A stretch of 64,000 bases of DNA from positions 459,279 to 523,278 of the forward strand of contig MNCI01014495.1 in NCBI GenBank assembly GCA_015680685.1. Reading direction: 5' to 3'. A program made the position numbers and the translations under genes. Below are positions 20,617 through 33,592 of this stretch, one piece after another (the stretch's first letter is position 1; each line of letters starts with the position of its first letter). The notes under the pieces were generated by a model. The model saw only the letters and a program-made list of their open reading frames with translations, made no database searches and was not told where the DNA came from. Origin of the DNA: Gnetum montanum (Eukaryota; Streptophyta; Gnetopsida; Gnetales; Gnetaceae).

Positions 20617-21490
20617 TGATGAGCGTTGAGGTATCGCTATGCTTAATCATACGAATACGAGCATGTACACACGATCTGGTCGAACTCTACAGATGAACTA
20701 GTTGTGGCACCTAGATAGTTATATGTTGATTGTAGTTTGCTATCTTCCCATTTGGACTAGTATTTGCTTTGTCACATATGGTTTAGTCCAGAGTAAGGTG
20801 TATGATATGATTTCTAATATTATGCTACTCCTAAAGATGATGAGAAATAACTTGATTAAACTAATAAGCAATAGGAAATAAAATCTAATCTAGCCTAAGT
20901 GCGATGAGCATCCATCCTTAATCATCCATGCACATCTTGGACTTTGTGTACTACTTCTGGGATTACCAAGCACATATTTACTCGAAGCACTACTTGACAT
21001 GCTACTGGGTTACCACGTAGATACACTTAAATGTTTGTGATTAAGATGTACTCTTTCTACATTAACAACAGGAATAGTAAATGACGACAAAAGAAATATT
21101 AACTAAGAAAATAACAATAAATAATAAATAATTAAAAAAAATTAAAATCTAAGTTAATGCTACAATGATGGAGTAATCTCAATCTTTATTGCCAATCGTG
21201 TGCGTGTCCAAGTATATCATACTTGAACAAAGGTTCCATACGATTACAAGCATTACAGTGCGGGCATGCACTTGGGAAAGGAAAGGAATTGAAAACTAAC
21301 TAAAAACTAACAAAAAGACTTGACCTAAAGACTTACCGACAAAAGATCCCCTTCCTATGCACTTGAGTGCTATATTTATAGGCCAACACAGGAATCACAA
21401 TATCGTGTATATGATATCGTATCCAGGCTGAGATTCATGTACCCAATATCACATACCTGATATCGGGGCCTGATAAACTATGATTCATTA
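20617..21490 (-). repeat. 5' LTR of the 15148-21490 element
   Basis: 874 bases. TATA box (minus-strand TATAAATATA) at 21371-21380; GATATC palindromes at about 21395-21475 in U3. Confidence 0.88.
21371..21380 (-). promoter_or_regulatory. LTR TATA box
   Basis: Minus-strand TATAAATATA, ~110 bases inside the 5' LTR, where U3 meets R in this family. Confidence 0.6.
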
Positions 21491-22499
21491 GGGTGCAATT
21501 TCTTTTCTTTGGTATTTTTGAGTCATCACAACAAGAGTTTATCAAAGTGCTATCATGCTTTTACAGCCCAAAACTATTTAGTCAACATAGAGTTAAGTAT
21601 TTATGTGATGAATAAAGCTCATTTTTTGAACCTTGATAAGGAAATCTAATTAATGAAATTATTTGTTAAATTTAGAAATTAGTATTAATTTAATTCTTTT
21701 AGATAGATTAGTGTAGTTATGTGGAGCTTTGTGATGATTCTGCCTTGCTTGAGGGAATCATGCCTATACAGAATGGTGTTGGGATATTGAGGGTGTAACT
21801 AATTAGATTTTGCTACTTTTGTGAATTAGGATCACACTTGTCCCATAAGGGATTGCAGCACAGTCTTCATATGTGTTAATTTTTATGATGCGTACCCCAT
21901 AAGGGATTACAACATAGTCTTCATGTGTGTCAATTTTTACGATGTGTACCCCATAAGGGATTGTAACATGAATGTGTGTTTTATTTCCTTTTTATGTGTG
22001 AACATTACACCTATCCTACAAGGGATTACAATGGGTTTTAATTATCATTTTATTCTTTAAATTTATAGATTACATAAAAATTATAAAATTATAAAAGTAT
22101 AAAAATATCATTTCTTTATGGTGGCAACATGGGTTCCTTCACTTGTATAATATGTATTATAATAATTTTATTTATGAAATGCAATGATATACACAATTAA
22201 ACTTGGCAATTCATGTTCCTCTCATCTTTATTGTTTATAATTAGATTACTATGCATAAAATTAATAGACCTCTTGTGGTCTCAACTAGGGGGGTTCCTAT
22301 CACCCCGCACTCAAATCATTCTCATGAGACCATCTTGCATCTTCAAGATCTTCATTATTCCAATGAATTAGACACTCATGTCTCCTTACTTTATTCCAAT
22401 AGCTTCTCTTACTTTATAAAAAACTAGTCTCCTAAACATGCTTGAAGAAGAATGTCTAACTACATCCTTGAGAATTTCCTTATTGTGTTTCAAATCTAA
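21491..22499. repeat. spacer with 54-bp tandem repeat
   Basis: CCCATAAGGGATT recurs at 21842, 21896 and 21950 with a constant 54-base period (21842 to about 21985), and a fourth degenerate copy lies near 22015. The remainder to 22499 has no recognised gene. An open frame at 22571-22386 overlaps the LINE 3' end and is not convincing. Confidence 0.7.
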
Positions 22500-24115
22500 T
22501 GTAAGAGCCTTCCTATGATCATCATTATCATAATCATACAAGCGTGGTCCCAACAAAATTGAATTGGCCACATGAGTTATTTTTTGTCATTTGCCTATAT
22601 AAAGAGTTATATCTTTGTTTATTTTTAGTTTCTTTAAATCATCCTCAACCAATTTTTTCCCATGTCTTCTTTGATCTTCCTTTCAGTGGCTTTCCTAGAA
22701 TAGTGATGTAGCATGCTTTGTTTATAGGCTTATTATCTAATCTTCTTTGCACATGCCCAAACCATCTAAGCTATTAATGAGTAGTCAATAGTCCCTACAC
22801 CCAACCATACAAATCACTAGCAATCCAATCAAAATTTGTGAAATTTAGCTCTTCAAATGTCAATAGTAAAAGTAGTGACCTACAAACGTAATCATTTTCT
22901 TCTTAGCTTCACTTGTGTTGGTGCAAGTGTATAGTTAAGTGGAAGCCAAGGCACATGATCTGTATTGATTTTTATATTTTATTTTAATTATCCTAAGTGT
23001 AAAATAAAGTAATTAATTTGAAACTAATCTAAGTGACTATCTAATGCCTTAGTCTATTTCCTAACATGAGTATTTGAGCCCACCTTACGTCCACATCTTG
23101 AACTCATTAAAACACTACTGGGTTACCAAGTGTTAGGCTATTGGGTGCATCAAGCAATAACACTACTAAGATTACCAAGCATTAATGGTATGCTCGAGGT
23201 AGTTGTACTTATGTGTATTAATTAAGTACATTAATTAATTAATTAATTAAGAGCATGAATTCAAAGTGCATGAATATTAAAGTGCATAAAAGTAAACATT
23301 AAGCTATTCAAAGTGCTACAAGGTATTTAAAGAATCTCATCTTTACTATCGTCATATTAATGTGTCCAAGTACATTGGTGCTTGAATAAGGATCTATACG
23401 ATTCTTGACTCCTACTATGGGCACTTAGAAAATATTCTAACTATTACAAAAAGAAATTGCAAGAACTTCATTATGCTGCTAACTCTATGATGCCATAAAT
23501 GCAGTGGGTGCACCCATTTATATAGGCAAAGATAGATGCCATGTCGACACATGCATCGATGCATCAACTCATGCATCAAGGGGAATGCGTCAATAGGGAT
23601 GCCTCCATGCAACCCAAACTTTGTGATTCATCAACTTCCATGCTTGTAGATTATTTGAAATAGAAGCCACTTCAAGTGTTCCTCTAATGTTTGCATTATG
23701 TAGTTCATCTCTTATAGTAACTTTCAACATTCATTGAAGCATTCACATTTTTTCCACATTGATATATTATTCATACCTTTTTTGTACAACCCAATATTTA
23801 GCACCATATAAGATAGTATGTCTAATTTATCTCCTATAAAATTTCTCCTTTAATTTTATTAGTATTCTTTTATCATATAAAGAATCACTATCTTATCTCC
23901 ATTTTGACCATCCTGCCTCAATTCTATTTATTATATCTTTATCAATTTCACCATATGATTAGAGGATTAATCCTAGGTAGCAGAACCATTTGTAGTCAAG
24001 AACTTTTTTGTCTTGAATTATCACTTCTATTTTACCATTTTTTATGTTTTTAAAATTTCATTCTATATATTTTTTCGTACGTTTGCTATCTTTGGGAGCT
24101 AGCACTATGTTTTGT
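22500..24115 (-). pseudogene. RTE-like LINE remnant, split by a solo LTR
   Basis: Minus-strand pieces at 24115-23634 and 22774-22500. The first encodes Y-L-G-L-I-L, G-E-I-D-K-D-I-I-N-R-I-E-A-G-W and L-Y-G-A-K-Y-W-V-V-Q-K. The second encodes L-R-W-F-G-H-V-Q-R-R and W-E-K-L-V-E-D-D-L-K. Both belong to the C-terminal half of a widespread plant LINE reverse transcriptase. Stops and frameshifts are present. A second copy at 35536-35866 plus 52599-52690 carries a different LTR-element insertion. Confidence 0.8.
22775..23633 (-). repeat. solo LTR, Athila-like family, inside the LINE
   Basis: Starts TAATGAGTAG (from TGATGAG) and ends GATTCATCA on the plus strand. It shares the family features CACTACTGGGTTACCAAGTG and CTACTATGGGCACTTAG. 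No internal region is present. Flanking pentamers GCTAT and ACTTC do not match, so it is old or recombined. Its U3 holds ATGCATCGATGCATCA repeats (23545-23585). Confidence 0.75.
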
Positions 24116-25559
24116 TTGGTTAGTTGATGATGAATACCTTGGAGTATGATTGACTAACCCCCACTATGATGCATTAGTATGGCTCTTACTATGGATATTA
24201 TCCCATATGAGGTATGTTTGTGTCTGTTGTGACCTCTCTAGTTTCCATGAGATGCTATGATACCTCTAGTATTAGATGTGTTTAATCTAATGGGTAGGAG
24301 GGCCACCATTCGAAAATTGAAACTAATAAATTAAGTCCTAGGGGCATGGTTTGGTCTTATGTAATTTTTGAAATTTGAATCAAGTATTCATACCAACATA
24401 TTTCACATTTTACATTAAGTGTGATGTATGTTAGTCTCCATGGCTAATTAGTTAATGATGGTGAGGAATGTCATATTGGTTTATGTTCCTTTACTTTGTT
24501 ATGAGATTTATAATTTGATATATATGATTTGTTGGTTGTGCATGTGCATGATGAGATGCATTTTTAAGGTCAAAGTACCCCCTTTACACATGTTCATAGT
24601 CCATGATCCTTATCCTTAGTTAATTAAGAAATATGCAAAAGAATCTCACTCAGTTTTTACCAACATATTTTTTACATTTTAAGAATAAATTAATCCTACC
24701 AATCATGAAATATTCTTAAATCATTGCCATGATCTAGGATTTATGGAGTAGAGAAACATAATGTATTCTTTAGTAGGAGGGTATTACACTAAGGTTTTCT
24801 AATGCAAACATTTAACCTTGATAATTTTAAGCAACTATTATCTTATGCACTAAGGTTAGCCTAATAGATTATTTGTGGATAAGTTCATATTTTTTGGTAT
24901 TATATTATTTAAAAATATTAGTGCAACTTAATAGTAGCCATGACATCTTAACCCATTTTCTTAAAAGAATGCATTTTTTGTATGTTATTGTACATAAAGC
25001 ATGAATATTTTATGCAATTTTAGTGTGTAGCCATCAAAGCTTACATGGCTATCAATTTTTACATTAGTTGACTACGTCTACATGATTTAGGAATGGCTTT
25101 GTTGTATTATAGTTTCAAACAAATAAAATTTTAGCATGGATAAAATTCTATTTAAGAATTTATGCCTCATTAGTAGTTATTTAAAGAATTATAATCAATT
25201 CATAAGGTACTTGTTTGGCCCAAATGGAAGTGATTATTTTTATGACTTAATTGAACTAGACGAAAATGGTGAATTGAGAATAAATATTCTTAAACCCATA
25301 GGTATGTATTCTTTATTTTATATTAATCAATTTAACATGCAAATTCATGCGTGATGCAAACTCTACCACTAGCAAGGTTTGGGTTTACTTGGAAAAGCTA
25401 GAAATATTTTCTTAATGATCTTAAATTTAGTGAGAAGGAATTTCCTCAAGGATTGTGATTTGAGAAAACAAAGGAATCCAATGAGTCTCTAATAAATAAA
25501 GAAAAATTAGTTATTTTCTAAAAATTTTAGCTTTAATGTTGGACCTAAGAATGATCCTA
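24116..25559. other. AT-rich spacer, no gene recognised
   Basis: The open frame 25136-25354 is followed by the Copia remnant and may be a decayed upstream part of it, but I found no diagnostic motif. Confidence 0.45.
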
Positions 25560-26605
25560 TTTTATTTTTTACTATTGATGAGTGGAGAAAATTTCACATT
25601 TTGGTATGATGTCATGAAGGATGACATAGACTCTATAACTAACAATCAATGTATAGAAGCTTGTTGAATTACAAAAATAAGTCTCAACAATTGTATATAT
25701 ATGGATCTATAAGACTAAAAGAAATCCTTTTGAAAATGTTAAATGATACATAGCTAAACTTATAGCCAAGGGATTCACTCTAAAGAAGGAAATTAATTAC
25801 TATAAAATCTTCTCTCCAATATCAAAGAAGGATTTATTTAGAATAATCATGGATTGATGACACATTTGACTTAGAGCTACAAAAAATGAATGAGAAAATG
25901 ACATTTTGAATGAAACTACCTAAGAATTTCTAAGATAATCACTTAATTTTTGAGTTAATTGAATTAATATATGAACTAAAGCAAGGTTTCTATCATTGCT
26001 ATTTAAAGTTTAACAACATTTTAATATCATTTGGTTTTATTAGGAAAATTATTGATCAATGCATATACCTTACGAATAGTGGGAACAAACTAATTGTACA
26101 TGAGTGACCTCATACTTGGAAATGGTAACTTGCACTTGTTATATAAGATAACAAAACTCATTTCTCAAAAAAAAAAAAAATACTTTAAGATGAAGGATTA
26201 CTTGCCTATATTAACATTCCTTCTAAAAAAGGAATAAAAGTACTTCTAAAGCATTGCCCATAGAATTCACTGAAGGCATAATTTATTACATGCTATACAG
26301 TGATTTCATATTTTCAATATAAAGGTATTGATTTTATATCAAGGCCAATAAGGCCCCCTTGTAATAACTCAGTTGTAGTATTCTTAAGAAATGAAAGTCA
26401 CATCAAACATATCGATATTAAGTACCTTGTTAAAGATAGAGTTAAAAAGCACGAGGTTGATATTCAATATATTAGTACTAAGTTAATTATTGTTGATTCC
26501 CATTCTAAAGCATTGTTAGCAAAACAATATATATATATCACGTTGATTATTTGAAACTTATTAGTGCATTCCATATAAAGGGGGGAAGGGAGGTGGATGG
26601 GAGGG
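25560..26605 (+). pseudogene. Copia-type RT/RNase H remnant with polypurine tract
   Basis: Plus-strand translation around 25590-25870 shows K-T-K-R-N-P-F-E-N-V-K, L-I-A-K-G-F-T and F-S-P-I-S-K-K-D-L-F-R-I-I-M, the Copia RT block. The segment 26380-26530 shows K-H-I-D-I-K-Y-L-V-K-D-R-V-K, Y-I-S-T-K-L-I-I-V-D and S-K-A-L-L, the RNase H C-terminus. A purine tract at 26576-26605 is the expected polypurine primer. Many stops; no LTR identified. Confidence 0.8.
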
Positions 26606-27656
26606 ATATCTGATCCAAAAAATAATTAATAATAAATAAAGAAAATTCAAAGTATATTACAAGCTTGACACTAAGTAGACATTATCAAAAAAATATGGAA
26701 AGAAATAACTTTCTAATTTTAGGACTCTCTACTCAAGTGTAGAACTTTACAATTAATACTTAGAGAAAATGACGAAAATTAATTATTAGTGGAGAGGAAG
26801 GTCCCAATCTTAGCAAAATTTATGTCACTTTTTAACATCTATGCTTAAACTTAAAATAGTGAAAGGATTTGATATAGAGAGCTATGGCTTAATATCAACA
26901 TTTGTTTCAAAGCAAGAAAGTGGCACTATTGGTGGAAGATCTTCACGTCATTGCTTATTATTGATCTTATATCAGGAATCTTTACTATCAACTATAATAT
27001 TCTTGTCAACACAAGTTTTAATCTTTGAGTTAATAGTATTCTTGTCAAACAAAAAAGAATTCGCTTTAGGAGCTATGTGTCTGCATTACCTAATACTTTC
27101 TCTAGTACTAAAAGAAATATACATAGGAGCTTTTAGATTTTATGGATTCTTAATTGTTATTTGATTATCCTTATCATTGACATTAACTTGACTTTTTATA
27201 TCTTAAACTTTGTATTGGTTTTTTCTATTTTCAACTTTAACACATTTTTTCTTTTAAATCTTTTTTCTTGAGCAAAAAATAACAAACATTAAAAATAGAT
27301 AGGCAAAATTTGCAAAAAATTAGGAAGATTATAATATGTAACAGGTTGAATATAAGTCTTTTGTCTTACTTGTAATACAAATTTCTTTTTTGATTGAGAA
27401 TGTTAATTTTAACATAAAAACATCTACAAAAACCAAAAGTTGTAGAAACAAACTTCATATGCTTAATGGAATTGAAAATACTAATAATTTCCTACTTAGA
27501 TTTCTTTAAAATCAATAGAATATTATACAGCTCGACAAAACATGAAACTATAGCATATTCTTTAGATTGGACATCAAAATGTGGAGCCTTTTTACGAATA
27601 AGCAACACTACATACTTATATATAAAACACCTTATATCTAGGGCATGTTGCATCAT
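26606..27656. other. spacer, possibly a decayed Copia 3' LTR
   Basis: Follows the Copia polypurine tract. Open frames at 26841-27164 and 27466-27702 have no recognised domain. The last five bases (ATCAT, 27652-27656) are the target duplication of the next element. Confidence 0.4.
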
Positions 27657-28554
27657 TGATGAAGTGCTAAAGTGTTGCATCTATGGATCCCCATCGATGT
27701 AGCCTCGTCGATGTGGTGTTCCTCATTGACGGGGTTGCATCAACGTAGCGTTTGCTATGTTTATGAGGCCTCATTGACATAGCTCCACAATAAAGTCTAT
27801 AAATACACATGCTCCTGTCGTGTATTGGCATTATTTTGTTAATAGAGTTGTTGAACTCTTGTAGTTTTATTCCATAGTCTTAGAGAATAGTTAGTGAGTG
27901 CCCATAGTGTAGATTTGAGTTAGTTGCACAGTGTCTTATTCAAGTGGCAATGTACCTAGAGACATTCCATGAACAGAAATAAGATCAAGATTGATTCTTA
28001 TTCATTGTAGCACTTTGACTTAGATTAAATTTACTTTTAATGCATTTTATATTCCATGTACGTAGTTAATATTTATGTTTCCATGCATGTTAATGAATTT
28101 GCAAAATGAGCACGGCCAATTTCCAGCGTAAACACGTATTCACTTGGTAATCCCAGTAGCGTTATTGCTTGGTTCACCTAGTAGCATAGTGCTTGGTAAT
28201 CCTAGTAGTGGATATGTGGATTCAAAATGTGTATAGCAAGTTGGGAATGGGTACTCATCACCCGTAGGCTATTTTAGACTTTACTTTCTATTACTAATTA
28301 ATTAAATAATTAATTTCTCTAATATCATTGGGAGTAGCATAAGGCTGCAACAACATTAATTATCATATGCCTCACTTTGGACCAAACCATACGTGACAAA
28401 GCTACGACTAGTCCAAGTGAGAAGACAACAAACTATGGTCAAGACATAATGATTTAGATGCCACAACTAGTCCCATTCACAGAATTTGACCGAATTGTGC
28501 ATCAACACTTATGATTTGTATGGTTGGGCATAGGGGGTACCTCGTCACTCATCA
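27657..28554 (+). repeat. 5' LTR of the 27657-34457 element
   Basis: 898 bases; TATA box at 27798-27805. U3 contains repeated TCGATG/TCGACG-type motifs (27690-27770) where related LTRs have GATATC palindromes. Confidence 0.85.
27798..27805 (+). promoter_or_regulatory. LTR TATA box
   Basis: TATAAATA, ~140 bases into the LTR; the 3' LTR has the mutated GATAAATA near 33705. Confidence 0.65.
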
Positions 28555-28579
28555 TTGACACTATTGTTGGGGATGATGC
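28555..28579 (+). other. primer-binding site (mutated)
   Basis: TTGACACTATTGTTGGGGA directly after the LTR, a decayed version of the TTGGCGCCGTTGTTGGGGA found at 39274. Confidence 0.65.
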
Positions 28580-28679
28580 TAGTTATCTAGATTAGTTATA
28601 TTATACACAATCACTGTAAATGCATTACTAAATAATCTTTCAAAAAATATTAATTCATACACATCATAAACCAAAAAAT

Positions 28680-30300
28680 GTCTCTTTCACAAGGAAGCAA
28701 TAATGCATCATATGGAGAGAACATTCATTAGAGAACTAATGAGATATATACTAAAGAAAATTGGAGTAAACAACCTCATGTAGGGGTTTCATATGTTCAT
28801 GACCACCTTGACTACACTCAAGGACTACATTCACCCAAGGTAGACAACCTTAGAGAAGATGAAGTAAGTCCTAGACCAGGGGAGGCCTCAAGGCCTAGGA
28901 CCTCATCAAAACCTGGAAAAGATAAATCGAGGGACCATGGGGAACATTATAGAAGCCATGGTGACTCTCCCAGTTCCTCATCTTCCTCTTCCTCTTCAAC
29001 ATCTTATTCTAACAAAGATGAATGTAGGCATAGAGATAAAGCTTCACTATGGGGTCAAAATAAAAATAGAAATTGAAACCAAGGGCAAAATCAAAGACAT
29101 TAAAATGAGCATAGACAAAATCATCACAATTAAACAAATAGAAATAAAATTTTTTACCACAACATGTTTGATGATAGTGAGCCCTTGTTGGCCATTAAGA
29201 GCATGACATAAATCACATAGGCAATTAAAATAACCCATAGGCATTGAAAGGAAATTCACATTAAAAGGCTTGATATGAGTAACATCCCTAAATTTGTGGG
29301 AGGCTATAATTTTGGTCCACAACATCATTTGCAAGCCTTCCATGATGCTTGCATTTTATAGAACATAAAAAGTGTTTGGAAAAAGCTTAAGCTCTTTCCT
29401 AGGACACTAATAGACAAATCCAAAGTGTGGTATAGATTGTTGAAACCAAATTCAATCCATCGGTGGTTTACACTGTTGGAACTCTTCAACAAGAAATACC
29501 AAACCTATGCAAGGGTGTTCAACCTAAGGAAATAAATCCAAGGATGGAAACAAGAGCAACATGAACCCTTAGATATGGCTCTAGATAGATACTATTCTCT
29601 ACTAAATAAATGTTCAAGCCATGGTTTCTTTCAAGAAGAGAAACCTTTTCACATCATAGATGCACTTCATAGTCAAATGAAAAAGATGCTTGGGATGTAT
29701 GCTCAAGGTCAATTATATGAACCAGGAACCCATCAGATCTAAAAGCTTATCGAGTGTGTGGAAAAAGAAGAAGGAGAGCTATGTAAACGAGAGAATGTTG
29801 AGAAGTATCATTGGGATCCAACTCTTTAAAAGAAGAGGGTTATATTTATGATAAGAAAAATAGGTAGCTCTCGATGAGGTGATTTTAGAACAAACCTTGT
29901 CAATAAAAAAGTCTATTGATGAGCTTGAAGCAAAGCTAGATAAGATGTTGGAATGGATAAATGAGAAAGTTACAACTTGCATACAAATCGTAGAGGGGAG
30001 AGTAATGCAAAACAAATCAAGTGATCACAACAAAATGAGAAAAAGTGACCAAGAGATAGGTAAGAACATTGATTGGTAGAAAGGGGAAATGACTATAAAA
30101 GAAGAGGCTATAGACTCAACCGTCAAAGACGATGATGAATGTGACATATGCATATATGACCATCTAAAGGACTATTTCCCAATCATGTTACATCTACATG
30201 AGTATTGGGCTTTTGCATTGAATCCCAAGTTTGTACAAAAGCATATGCCTAGGAAATTACCTTTCTAACAAGGTAATTATAGATAGTCCTATAATGAACT
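28680..30300 (+). pseudogene. gag remnant of the 27657-34457 element
   Basis: The plus strand encodes an N-terminal Ser-rich stretch near 28960-29010. The gag core at ~29270-29720 includes L-Q-A-F-H-D-A-C, L-F-N-K-K-Y-Q-T-Y-A-R-V and L-G-M-Y-A-Q-G-Q-L-Y-E. A coiled region follows at 29880-30080, then a C-D-I-C-I-Y-D-H-L-K knuckle near 30140. Several stops and frame changes. Confidence 0.8.
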
Positions 30301-33300
30301 ATGCTATCCTAGTGGGACTTCTTACTAGCTTCAACATTATCATCCAACGTAGTGGTCAAACCCACAGTTGTGGGGGAGGCCATCATCAAACCAATACTAG
30401 CCTTACTACCAACTGAACCTGTACGGATATTATGTTCAACAACCTATTTCACTAACTAGTTCCACTTCCTCTACCTCAAATCACTACTACTACTCTCCCT
30501 AATATCATCAACTTGCAACATCTTATATGAGATCACCACCTCACACTTCTTACCATCCATCATATCCTCAATATTCTCATACTCGCCTCCACCATATGTC
30601 ACCTCCAACAACATAGGAAGGTTTAGCACCACAACATCAATGAAAGAATGCCACTTGTGCTACAAACATACACAGAAATGATAATGCTACTAGATCTCCA
30701 TCACAATCTCAAGAACATCCTTTATTTAGGATGGTTCCCATGCATAAGCACAACACTCATGGACCTACTAACTCATCCAAACTAACATAATGCCAATCAA
30801 GTACAACACCCTTCCTTTTACAACTAATGTCCTCCAATCATATGCAGAGGCCAACATCCATCGTTGCTTCAATACTTGATAGAAACAATGAACCTATCAC
30901 TATGGAGAGACATAAGAATCCATGCATCACTACTAATAGTAAAGGATGTAGTTGTAGGCAAAAAATTCAAAATATTAATATAGCCCACAACAAAGTTCAA
31001 CACCAAGTGTGTGAGCAAAAACCAAGCTACGTAGTAGCCACTAAAGCAGAAGACATCTAGTGACTTGAAGATGAGAATATAAAACTATTTCAAAGATGCA
31101 TCGGAGCAACTAATCCACTTATTAGTTCTAGAACTAATAAAATGAACCAAATAGAAGACATAGACACAAATATTTTACACTTTGATTATACACCAAAAGT
31201 AGATATTAAACATGGAGACCTGGGAATTAAAATAGAAAATCAAGAAGAAGAAGCAAACACATCTAGATCATCCAAAACAAAAATAGCTTCAAGTTCAGAT
31301 GAAGATACATCTCCAATTGATCCAAATGAGACTATCACTATGTTAGATGTGCTACCACATGATTAATTAAATCAATAACGATGATAGATGGGAAAATGGT
31401 GGTGTATAACCAAGGGATTATGTGGTCCGTATCTTGAATGTGTGGCTATAAGATTAGTCATGGAGGAGATGGTTCATCCTAGTTCAAGAACTAATGAGTA
31501 ATTTTCACCTTTTTTGTTTTACAATTTTTTTATCATTTTCCTATTTCTTCTAAAATTTTCTAATTCTTCATATGTTTTCCATTTCTTAATATTTTTCTTT
31601 TTTTCTCTTTATAATCTTCTCTTTTCCTAAGTCATTTTCTTTATGTTTACAAATGTCTTTTATGTTTCCATTAATAATATTGCCAAGTCATGATGTAGAA
31701 GTCAATGCTATGTGTTGGGTTTTTGTTCTATGCTATCAAGATGATTAGGTAAGTAATTGTGTAAAGTAGTGAGACCACCTCATCCATCCCTCTAGTTCTC
31801 TAAATCAAAGGTCTTTTTCATGGAAATAGTTTGGTTCTTCTTTCATGAAACTAAAATTAGTGAATGCTCATTATATCTTGAAGAAAGAGGAAACAACCAA
31901 GTCGGAATGGTAAGGGTGTGACTTCAAGGGGATTTGTTGGGTTCTCTTCTTGACTTCCTTCATGTGGTTTATGACTCCTTTTGGAACATATCATCACACC
32001 TCCATCAACCAATAATAGGAAGTTAAAAGTATTTGCATGGTGTGGTTTCCATAAAAAATCAATAAACAAAAAGAAAAAGAAAAGAAACAATAATGGAAAT
32101 TCAAAGCATACCCCTTAGACACAATAACGAATCACAAGCACTAGTTATGGGGTTGGAAAGACATGTTACCCATGCCTTAAGGTGCCCCTCCAACTAAGGC
32201 CTTTCCTTTCTTCTTCTCTTTTCTTCTCTTTTTGGAGTGATGATTGTTCTTTGAGGTGGTTGTGGACTCATGGTTGTCAGTAGGAAGGAAAACATCAATG
32301 CAAGGTCACTATTCATGGTATGGATTTGGTCTGAACTTGGAAGGATAGGTATGTTGATCATCTTAATCACATTTTTTACAAGAACCTATTGTGGACATTG
32401 TCAAATACCTTACATCCGAATCTCTACAATCCCTTCTCATTCCATTATTCACCTCATTTCTGCATGTAATTATGAGCCTTTTGGTTTTGTGTAGTATAAT
32501 GGAACATCCAAAAGATTTCAGTTGTGTGTTATTTGAAACAAAGGAATGGGCTACATTTAACTTCTTAGGTGCCCACGAATATCTATAGAAGTGGTTATGC
32601 AAGGGCATTATGGTAGGAGCCTACTTTGGGTAGGACCCACTTGCATAGCTTTTGTTGATCATGGCTTTGAACTAAATTTCACATCTTCTAGAGCATCAAT
32701 GACAATTTCTTTGAATTTATGCATAATTTTGGGACTACTTCTCATCACTTTCAATTACTTTTTTACTTTTCCTACTTTTTTGTTAAAATATCCTTTAAGT
32801 TTAATATTTCTTGGCCATCTTCTGAATGAGACCTTTGGTTTCAATTGTTCAAAAACTTGTGTGCTTCTGGAGTTACACTTATTAGTCATGGGTGCTAGGG
32901 ATGTCCACTTTGAAATTTTTCTAACATCCTATTTTTGAACATCATAGTAACTAATAGTAATTAATCAAAATAATGTGAAAAACTTGATGCTTTTAGTTAC
33001 CTCATAGCCTTGGGCATAGTATGCTTGTGCTTAAATGAAAACTAAGGGATCTAAAATGGGTTAATTATTAGGGAAAATTTACCAAAACTAATGTTGATGC
33101 TTTGGTGACTACAGGTGATGCTAAAAGAAATGCCTAAGGAAGAAGGTCTTTTTCCAAGCATGAAAATGAAGTTAAGAGGGGGACAATGGGGGATATGCCC
33201 ATGAAAAAATTTTAGCACATACAAGATAGCAGCTCAAGCATTGCATGTTTGCTAGATTCATAGGATAATGAGAAGAAATTTCAGTCCATCCTTTAAGAAT

Positions 33301-33592
33301 GTTATACATAACCAGAGAAGCATCAACATAACAATCAAGGTTGTAAGTCTGCCACCACTATCGGCAAAAAGAAAAATCATCTTTAGTGGATTTTTGAAGA
33401 ACTCTAAAAATTTTGTAATCTTTAATGTCTATTTAGTCTTTTTGTTACTCTATTATTTTGTATGCATCCACTAGAATCAAATTTTGTAATCTAGCACTCA
33501 ATTTTGTTATGTTAAGTGTCAATTAATAATCCCATACCTTCCTAATTTTGAAAAGGAACTTGAGGATGAGTTTTCATTCAGTCATGGAGGTA
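30301..33592 (+). other. 3' internal region without pol
   Basis: 3.3 kb with a Pro/Ser-rich gag tail remnant to ~30700, a small acidic open frame (31142-31366) without recognised domain, the shared box at 32616-32640, and a hydrophobic open frame at 32591-32938 (115 residues, at least two probable membrane-length hydrophobic stretches) 650 bases before the 3' LTR. Confidence 0.6.

Larger units (their letters stand above)
15148..21490 (-). mobile_element. Athila-like LTR retrotransposon, gag-only
   Basis: Complete insertion with identical 5-base flanks GGGTG at 15143-15147 and 21491-21495. LTRs are 15148-16036 (3') and 20617-21490 (5'); both start TGATGA on the plus strand and the first ends TCATCA (mutated to TCATTA in the second). 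A primer-binding site abuts the 5' LTR and a purine tract (TGGGGGTA on the minus strand) abuts the 3' LTR. The 4.6-kb interior has gag remnants (18931-20010) but no protease, RT, RNase H or integrase, so it is a non-autonomous derivative. The two LTRs differ visibly at many sites, so it is old. Confidence 0.9.

Noticed and set aside
22386-22571. 61-residue minus-strand frame as a gene
   Set aside because: It overlaps the end of the LINE remnant and shows no domain or start context.
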